Assembly: GCF_036884655.1 (NCBI RefSeq)
Contig: NC_088331.1
Span: forward strand, 16,281,501 to 16,345,500
Origin: Musa acuminata AAA Group
Taxonomy: Eukaryota; Streptophyta; Magnoliopsida; Zingiberales; Musaceae
DNA length: 64,000 nucleotides
Direction: 5' to 3'
In this document: positions 57,966-64,000 of the stretch, piece after piece
How positions within the stretch are numbered: the first letter of the stretch is position 1
Layout of the letters: each line of letters opens with the position of its first letter
Notes under the pieces: model-generated
The model's input: only the letters and a program-made list of their open reading frames with translations
What the model was told of the DNA's origin: nothing
Database searches by the model: none
Program-made: the position numbers and the translations under genes

Positions 57966-59619
57966 TGTTAATATCAAGAGCACTAAGAGGGGGGGGGGGG
58001 GGTGAATTAGTGTAGCAGAAAACCTTCTATGATAAAAATCGCATTCATTCGATAAAAGTGATTTCGGTAGGAAAGTCGATTCGTAAATCACTTTAACTTT
58101 TGATTAAGCGAGATGCAGCAAAGATATAAGTGCAGTTTGTAGTTATGGTTCAAATCAGATAGTAGGCGTAAACTGAAATATGATATTTGTACGAAAAAAC
58201 TGATTTATATCTAAATACTGATTCGTAAATCACTTGATTAAGCGAGATGCAGTTAAAGCAAGGATATAAAGGTAGTTTACAGTTATGATAGAAATCAAAA
58301 CGTAAACGCAAACTGAAATATGATGATCGTACGATAAAACTGATTTACGTCTAAACGCCGATTCGGAAAGTGCAAAGCTTGAAACCCGATCGTATATGCG
58401 CAGAAAGCAGTAAGCATTTGAGGAGATTTGCAGTAAGGATAAGATGCTCAAAGTAAATGCAAACCGAGATTTAGAGTGGTTCGGTCAATCTTGACCTACT
58501 CCACTTTTGGCTTCCTCCACCGACGAGGTCACCGACGTCAACTAGAGGCCTTCCTTCAATAGGCGAAGGCCAACCACCCTTTTACAGTTTCACTCCTTTT
58601 GATGGGCTTAGGAGACAACCCTTACAGAATTTTCTCTCCTCTCTTTAAAGATCAGAACTTGGAAGAAAAGAGAGAGAAGAACTTTTGGCCTTTACAACAA
58701 TTTTGAGCTCTAAGAATCACAGAATAAGATTAGGATTTCGGTGTATGTTTTTTACCTTTTAGTGCTGAATGGGTGGGGTATTTATAGGCCCCAACCCAGT
58801 TTGAATTTGGAGCTCAAAACTATCAATTCCTGGAATTCTAGGATCTGGCGGTTGCACCGCCTGGCAGAGCTCGAAGACTGAGGCTCTGGGTGGTGCCACC
58901 TCTGTCAAGGGCGGTTGCACCTCCTGCTAAAGCTCGAAGACCGAGCTCAGGCGGTGCCACCACCTGACTGGGGCGGTTGCACCGCTCAGCCAGAGCTTGG
59001 AGACCGAGCCCAAGCGGTGCCACCTCTTGGCTGGGGTGGTTGCACCGCCCAGTCTCGCTCGGAGACTGAGCCCAGGCGTCGCCTGGCTTGGGCGGTTCAA
59101 CCGCCTAGCAGAAATTAGGGTCCGAATGAGTTAATCCATTCGACCCAATTTGGGTTTTTCAAGGGCCAAATTCCCCCAAGATTAAGTTAATGGGATCACC
59201 TCCCATTTCCAACTTAATCATTATGCTAACTATGATATTTCCTAAGACATTTACTGCAACTTGCTCCGGTGCGTCAATCGCTTCTTCCGGCGAACTTCTG
59301 TCGATCATCTGATGAACCCTCGGTGATGCTTCTGCGGACTTCCGGCAAACTCCTGGACTTGCGACGATCCACTTAGCGAGTTCCGACGAGCTTCTTTGGC
59401 AAGCTCATGGACTTCTCGGATTTGTTCCCGTAGAACCTCCGACGACTGTCCGAACTTCCGTCGAACTCTCGAACTCCCAACGTGATCATTGTCTTGACTC
59501 CGACGTAACTCCTATTGCATATCTTATTTTTATCGTAGTTAATCCTGCACACTTATCTCAACATATAGATTAGATAACAAATGACAATTGACTTCATCAT
59601 CAAAATCCGAGATTCAACA
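57966..59619 (-). repeat. 3' LTR of element E (1,654 bp)
   Basis: Plus strand TGTTAATATCAAGAGCAC ... GATTCAACA. A 14-G run near 57,990, duplicated ACTGATTTA...AGCGAGATGCAG segments (58,080-58,330), TATTTATAGG near 58,780 and GGCGGTTGCACCGCC palindromes (58,848-59,105). Its partner LTR is beyond 64,000. Confidence 0.85.
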
Positions 59620-60695
59620 ATCTCCCCCTTTTTGATGATGACAATCAATTGATAATGGAGTTAATCTTAACTCCCCCTGTCTATATGCCATACTTGAGAT
59701 AAGTCATTATTGAATTGAAAACCTTTGAATTCAAGAGACATATTGATAAGTTAAAATCATTTAAACTTATCAATACTCCCATCATGATTCCCATCATGAT
59801 GTTTCTCTCTGAAGATGATGTCAAGGCTTGACATTCATTTTCAAATTTTACATAACAGGTTTGAATGATGGTAATAGTAGCAATTCATCATATTGTAAGA
59901 TATCAATATGTAAAACAGTGAAGTAAGATTTTGATATCATTACATGATACAAACAAGGCATAATGCAAATTATAGCAATCATTGCATCAATTCATATATC
60001 TCTTGGTGATGCAAGCATGGTATTAATACTCATATATTTCTCCTCCTTTGTCATCAACAAAAAGCATGGTAATTATGATAGCAGGAGAACAATAAGCGAA
60101 TTTTGAGCATAAGTATGATAGTTGTTCATGCCTTTACATGTTATTTTCCAAGCATATAAAGGAAAGCATGATACATAGATTGCTTTGAATACTTCTTCCT
60201 TTCTATTTGTTATAATCATTTTGCATGAAAGAGGAAGGCTATTTATGATTTTACTTTGAGTGAAGTTAAAATCGATGATAGATTAAATCATGCTTAATTT
60301 TTACAAGGATCAAGATATGTATGTGAAACAAATCTTTGCAAGTAAAAAACATTGTCATCCATATTTCAAGATGGAATTTATAAACAGGAATCATTTCATC
60401 AAATCCATTTCAGAAAAATATTTTTCATAAGCGTATGAGAAAATCCGATTGTTAGGATACCAATTGTTAAGCGAATCTGAAAATGAACTTAACACTTTCA
60501 TGCATTCGGACAAGACTATACTATTGATTTCCAAATACAATCATCAAGACAAAACATGCTTATTGTTATGGAAATTTTTGTATTCAACACATAATTTCCA
60601 ACATGTTATTTAGGCATGTAATGGCAATCAAGTGATTTGATCATTCAATAAAGTCCGAAAGATAATTTTAACTAGTTTATGTATTCGGACACATC
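59620..60695 (-). other. Polypurine tract and non-coding 3' region of element E
   Basis: Minus strand AAAAAGGGGGAGAT adjoins the LTR (59620-59633). A diverged polypurine hairpin lies near 60,040-60,065. The rest is AT-rich with no gene. Confidence 0.7.
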
Positions 60696-60773
60696 AACAT
60701 TCCTAATTCTCTTCTTATGAAATCAAATTGTTCTTCACTTAGAGGTTTTGTAGAAATCTCAGCTAGATGATGT
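60696..60773 (-). pseudogene. pol: Copia RNase H C-terminal relic (element E)
   Basis: The minus frame reads HHLAEISTKPLSEEQFDF then IRRELGML, the ending of Copia polyproteins (LADIFTKPL..E.F..IRRELGM). It is the only pol sequence found near the 3' end of E and shows that its ancestor was autonomous. Confidence 0.8.
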
Positions 60774-61048
60774 TTAATATTATGGCAATATAATAACATG
60801 ACGTATCAACTGTATTGGTATATCATTTTCTCAAATCATATTTATAATGGAAACCAAAACATTTAATTTCAATGTAAAATCCGACAGTGAGTAATGAGAT
60901 TAAACAATGAGTGATGTTCATAACTCTGCTCACAAACAAATACATCAGGTAACCATATCAAAGATCAAGGCATAGGGCATTGTGATGAGTAACATAAAGA
61001 GTTTACAATAACAATAGGTGATTGTGTTCATATATACACGTACAAGCT

Positions 61049-62157
61049 CATTCAGGAGGTGGAAAATTAAAGTGCCTAAATAAAGAGTCAAATTGTTGAT
61101 GAATTTGCTGCAGCTCAGATAGGATTTGATCTTATTGATGTTCAAGTCGTTCTTGTCTTTGTTCAAATCGGTCCATCCGAATCCCAATATCTTCGATAGA
61201 TGATGTATGAGCTTGCTCAAATGAATGTGTTTCCTCAAAGGGACAGATCGGAGGAGATTGAGTACCCCTAAAGACTGGTGTTTCCGGTTCTGGTTCAGGT
61301 TGAGGGGGATCGATTCTTCTAGGCATTCTAACCCAGTTACCGTTTCTATAAACACATCTTAATCGGTTAAGTAGATTTTTATTTATTATGCTAAACATAT
61401 CTACTTTTATTACTTCTTCTTCCGGTGGTATTGGAATATCGTAGGCTTTCAGTATTCTAGTGATTATACCACCATATGGAAGCATCATGTCTTTCTTAGA
61501 TAGTTCTAACATGTTTTGCTGGATAAGATAACCAAGACAGATGTCATGTCCTTTCATGATCCAATACATAGTTCCTAATTCTAATTGGCTTACTTCATCA
61601 TGATGGTATTGTTTAGGGAGAATGATGCTAGTTAGGATATGATGAAGTACCTTAGTGTTTAGTGGCAGTAGATGTTCACAACTTTTAGAAACAAATGCTA
61701 AGTTGGGATTGGCGAAAATTGTTCCTAAGGCTTCAACTTATGTTGTCCCAACAGTTTCATCATCCCATGATCCTCTAAAGTAAAGTCCTCTATTTTTTAT
61801 GGGAATGCCTATCATGTCGTAAATGAATTTATCCGTAATGGAGATATGTTGTCCTAAGAGATAGGTAGACATTCTTTCTTCTTCATCTACTTGTACATTG
61901 TTGTAAAACAATCTAACAAGTCTTGGATAGATGGGTTCACTAATTTGTAAAATAGGGAGTAGATCTAAGTTTGCAAACCATTGGATTGTCTCTAAGTCTC
62001 TTAGTTCATTTAAATCTACATGTTTTCCCTTATTGACACTCCTAAGTTCGAAAGAGGAAAACTTTTCAGCATGATATTTTGAATCGAAAAGGGTAAGATC
62101 AAAATCTTCCACTAATATCCTCTTCCCTTTGTCCCTTGAGGATCTTCTAGACCCCAT
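61049..62157 (-). pseudogene. ORF resembling the 'putative plant transposon protein' domain, two stops
   Basis: Starts MGSRRSSRDKGKR at 62157. It stays in one frame to a TGA at 61049, with internal stops at 61738-61740 and 61132-61134, about 369 codons. IYPRLVRLFYNNV, GQHISITDKFIYDMIGIP and later MKGHDICLGYLI, LPYGGIITRIL recall the plant-transposon domain found in many plant genomes, whose function is unknown. A Pro-rich stretch and a Glu/Gln-rich, possibly coiled C-terminus follow. It lies between gag and the pol relic of E, where protease-integrase-RT should be. The family call is from memory of motif order and needs a profile search. Confidence 0.6.
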
Positions 62158-62934
62158 AACTACTGCTATTTAAGAGGATAGTAATGAGCAAGAGTAAATG
62201 AATCAAAAATAGAATTTAAGGGGTTCTTAGAGAATACCTTAGTGAGATCTTCAATAAAAGGAGAGATTGTTGAACTTTTGCTTCAAAATGAGGAGTATTT
62301 GGGATGCTATGAGGGGTGAAATGGAGGTGGCGAAGCTTTGGAAGAGTAAAGAGGGGAAGGGAGTGAGTTGGGGTCGGTTCCACTGCCGGCCCTAGCTCGA
62401 GTTAAGAAGAGGCAGAATTACGGGCGGTTGCACCGCTGGCTGGGGCGGTGCAACCGCTTGCAACACGTGACAGCCGGAGGTGCTACCTTCAGTTGGGGCG
62501 GTGCCACCGCCTACAGGCGGTGAGCACTTGTTCTGACTGCAGCGTGATTTGATTTGAATGTTTTTGACTTGAGAAGAATTTTCATTCAGAGCAATCAACT
62601 TTACTTGCGTAATTACGTAAGAATTTTCATTGTAAGACAAGAAATTTTGCATGATCAAGATAGATCTTGTGACGTGCATGCTCTAAATGTCGTGTACATG
62701 TTTGTGACAGATTGTTCAGGTTGGTAAGCCTTGTAAGTTCATAACAAACTTAGTAAGTTCATGATATAGTTGGATTTGAAAGTAACGAACGGATGAAATC
62801 AATGAGTTTGAAAATCTAGAGGATATGTGAAGTGAGAATCATGGGTTTCCAATTCTAAGAGATCAAATAGGATTGTATCTATATCACATTTGTAATTTTA
62901 ACCTTCTAATCCTCTTTTGTTATTTAGGCTAGAG
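62158..62934. other. Spacer in element E with an LTR-like palindrome patch
   Basis: No gene. About 62,420-62,525 carries GGGCGGTTGCACCGC and GGGGCGGTGCCACCGCC words like the U3 arrays of the family. It may be a promoter region for the downstream ORF or a piece of another LTR. Confidence 0.5.
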
Positions 62935-63031
62935 AACATCGCGAGTTCTTTTTGGATCTCGGGTCATGAATATCGAGAATCCAAAGAGTAGGATATTTTT
63001 TCTTGCTCCCAGCTTAATATGTTTTATGTAT
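62935..63031 (-). pseudogene. pol: Protease start relic of element E
   Basis: The minus strand after the Gag stop contains FMTRDPKRTRDVL, resembling the CSRHMTGD-type segment that begins Copia protease. It is out of frame with Gag and cut short at about 62,935. Confidence 0.5.
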
Positions 63032-64000
63032 TTACAAGAAAAGATGATCTTTAGGTACCCATTTGCTTTTAGGTGCCTCAAAAATAGATCTACATTGTTT
63101 ATCATGTTGCATAGAATTTATCATGGTTCCTTTAGGAACCCAAATTAATTTGTTTGGACTAATTTTCTTGAATGGACAATAATGCGTTTTGTGTCCAAGT
63201 TTGCAACAAAAGTTGCATTTGCTTTGGTGTCGAACATGTAAGATGTGGCATTTTATGAAGGTGGTTGGATTTTGGTGAGGACTTCTCACAAATCCGATTC
63301 TACCTTTTTTGGGAACGTGACCCTTGTTTGCAAGGATCATGTTCAAGGACTTGCTACCAACCTCGAATTTCTTCAAGGTGTCCTTAAGTAGTAAGTTTTC
63401 ATTTTGGAGAGTTTCTAGATCATGGCATTTTATGCATGAAACTAAACTATCATGATATTCAATCTTTAACTTATCGAAATTACAAGTAAGACTATCATGC
63501 TCCTTTTTTAGCAATTTGTATTTTCTACTAATAATGTTGCATTCATCAAATAAGTCATGGAAGGCATTTAATAATTCATCAAATGATAAATCTGCATCTA
63601 TTAAATTCGTTACCTCCTCTCCGATGGTCATTAAGGCGTAATGAGCAACTTGCTTGGTGTTGGACTTCTCTTCTTCGAATGCGCTCGAGTCATCCCATGT
63701 TGCTTTGAGTGCCTTCTTCTTTGATGTTCTCGTTTGGACTTGGGGACAATCACTCTTGTAGTGTCCCGGCTTTTTGCACTCATAGCAAATAACTTGGTCC
63801 TTCTTGGGTTCAAGTTTATTTTTTGTGTCATTCTTAAACTTGTTTCTTTTAATGAATTTTTTAAATTTTCTTGTTAGAAGTGCCAAGTCATCGTCACAGT
63901 CCTCATCACTTGAGTTTTCTCTCAAGTGGTCTTCTGAAGTTCTAAGTGCCATATCCTTCCTGTTCTTTGGAAGGATGTCTTCTTGCTCTTCATGAGCTTT
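63032..64000 (-). CDS. gag: Gag C-terminal region of element E with two zinc knuckles (partial)
   Basis: Open frame continuing beyond the window edge, about 322 codons visible. Order: LPKNRKD acidic unit, basic segment, CCHC knuckle CYECKKPGHYKSDC, acidic tail, a long coiled-coil-like stretch (LSFDELLNAFHDLFDEC to DTLKKFE), a second knuckle CNFCCKLGHKTHYC, and the SKWVPK end typical of Sirevirus Gag. It shows what the gag-only relatives have lost. Whether the N-terminal part is intact cannot be seen here. Confidence 0.82.
   Translation of the reverse strand, partial: KAHEEQEDILPKNRKDMALRTSEDHLRENSSDEDCDDDLALLTRKFKKFIKRNKFKNDTKNKLEPKKDQVICYECKKPGHYKSDCPQVQTRTSKKKALKATWDDSSAFEEEKSNTKQVAHYALMTIGEEVTNLIDADLSFDELLNAFHDLFDECNIISRKYKLLKKEHDSLTCNFDKLKIEYHDSLVSCIKCHDLETLQNENLLLKDTLKKFEVGSKSLNMILANKGHVPKKGRIGFVRSPHQNPTTFIKCHILHVRHQSKCNFCCKLGHKTHYCPFKKISPNKLIWVPKGTMINSMQHDKQCRSIFEAPKSKWVPKDHLFL

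Overview
The window looks like a heterochromatic, retrotransposon-packed stretch of a plant nuclear genome with one recognisable host gene. The gag type, the tRNA-iMet primer sites, the chromovirus and the ARPK/MCAfunc-type kinase all point to a flowering plant. A monocot of the banana/ensete group (Musaceae) is my best guess, from general resemblance of the gag and LTR sequences only. No rRNA, tRNA, CRISPR or prokaryotic features were seen.

Positions 1-31,880 are a nest of LTR elements. A gag-only Copia (Sirevirus-like) element is present as a tandem LTR-internal-LTR-internal-LTR array (522-15,628). It is flanked by one perfect 5-bp target duplication (ATGCA) and sits inside an older relative (A), whose 3' LTR ends at 17,933. 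A lies in the 5' LTR of a third relative (B, 17,934-31,731). The 3' LTR of B was split by a Gypsy chromovirus (21,771-30,657, minus strand). That chromovirus was then hit by another member of the gag-only family, now a solo LTR (25,707-28,175) with a perfect GTCCA duplication.

Positions 31,881-37,721 and 46,272-47,290 are a tandemly duplicated block made of fragments of a second LTR family (X), one solo X LTR with an ACCTC duplication, and two broken copies of the last exon of an RLCK-VII/PBS1-like kinase. A complete gag-only element (C, 37,722-46,271, duplication GTTGG) interrupts the second copy.

Positions about 48,590-50,956 hold the only apparently expressed host gene: a six-coding-exon protein joining an MCAfunc/ARPK (MLKL-N-terminal-like) helical domain to a kinase domain. 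That kinase domain lacks both metal-binding residues (DFG Asp and catalytic-loop Asn), so I read it as a pseudokinase. Its expected start codon reads CTG.

Positions 52,493-64,000 carry three more stacked Sirevirus-like elements on the minus strand. The last (E) keeps a gag with two zinc knuckles but has most of pol replaced by an ORF resembling the 'putative plant transposon protein' domain.

The gag-only family shares long non-coding 3' regions with conserved hairpins and repeated internal polypurine tracts, 18-bp minisatellites and GC-rich palindrome arrays in the LTR, and a gag that has lost its zinc knuckle. It presumably relies on an autonomous partner such as an intact relative of E. 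Coordinates of LTR ends come from terminal TG/CA and duplicated target sites read by eye.
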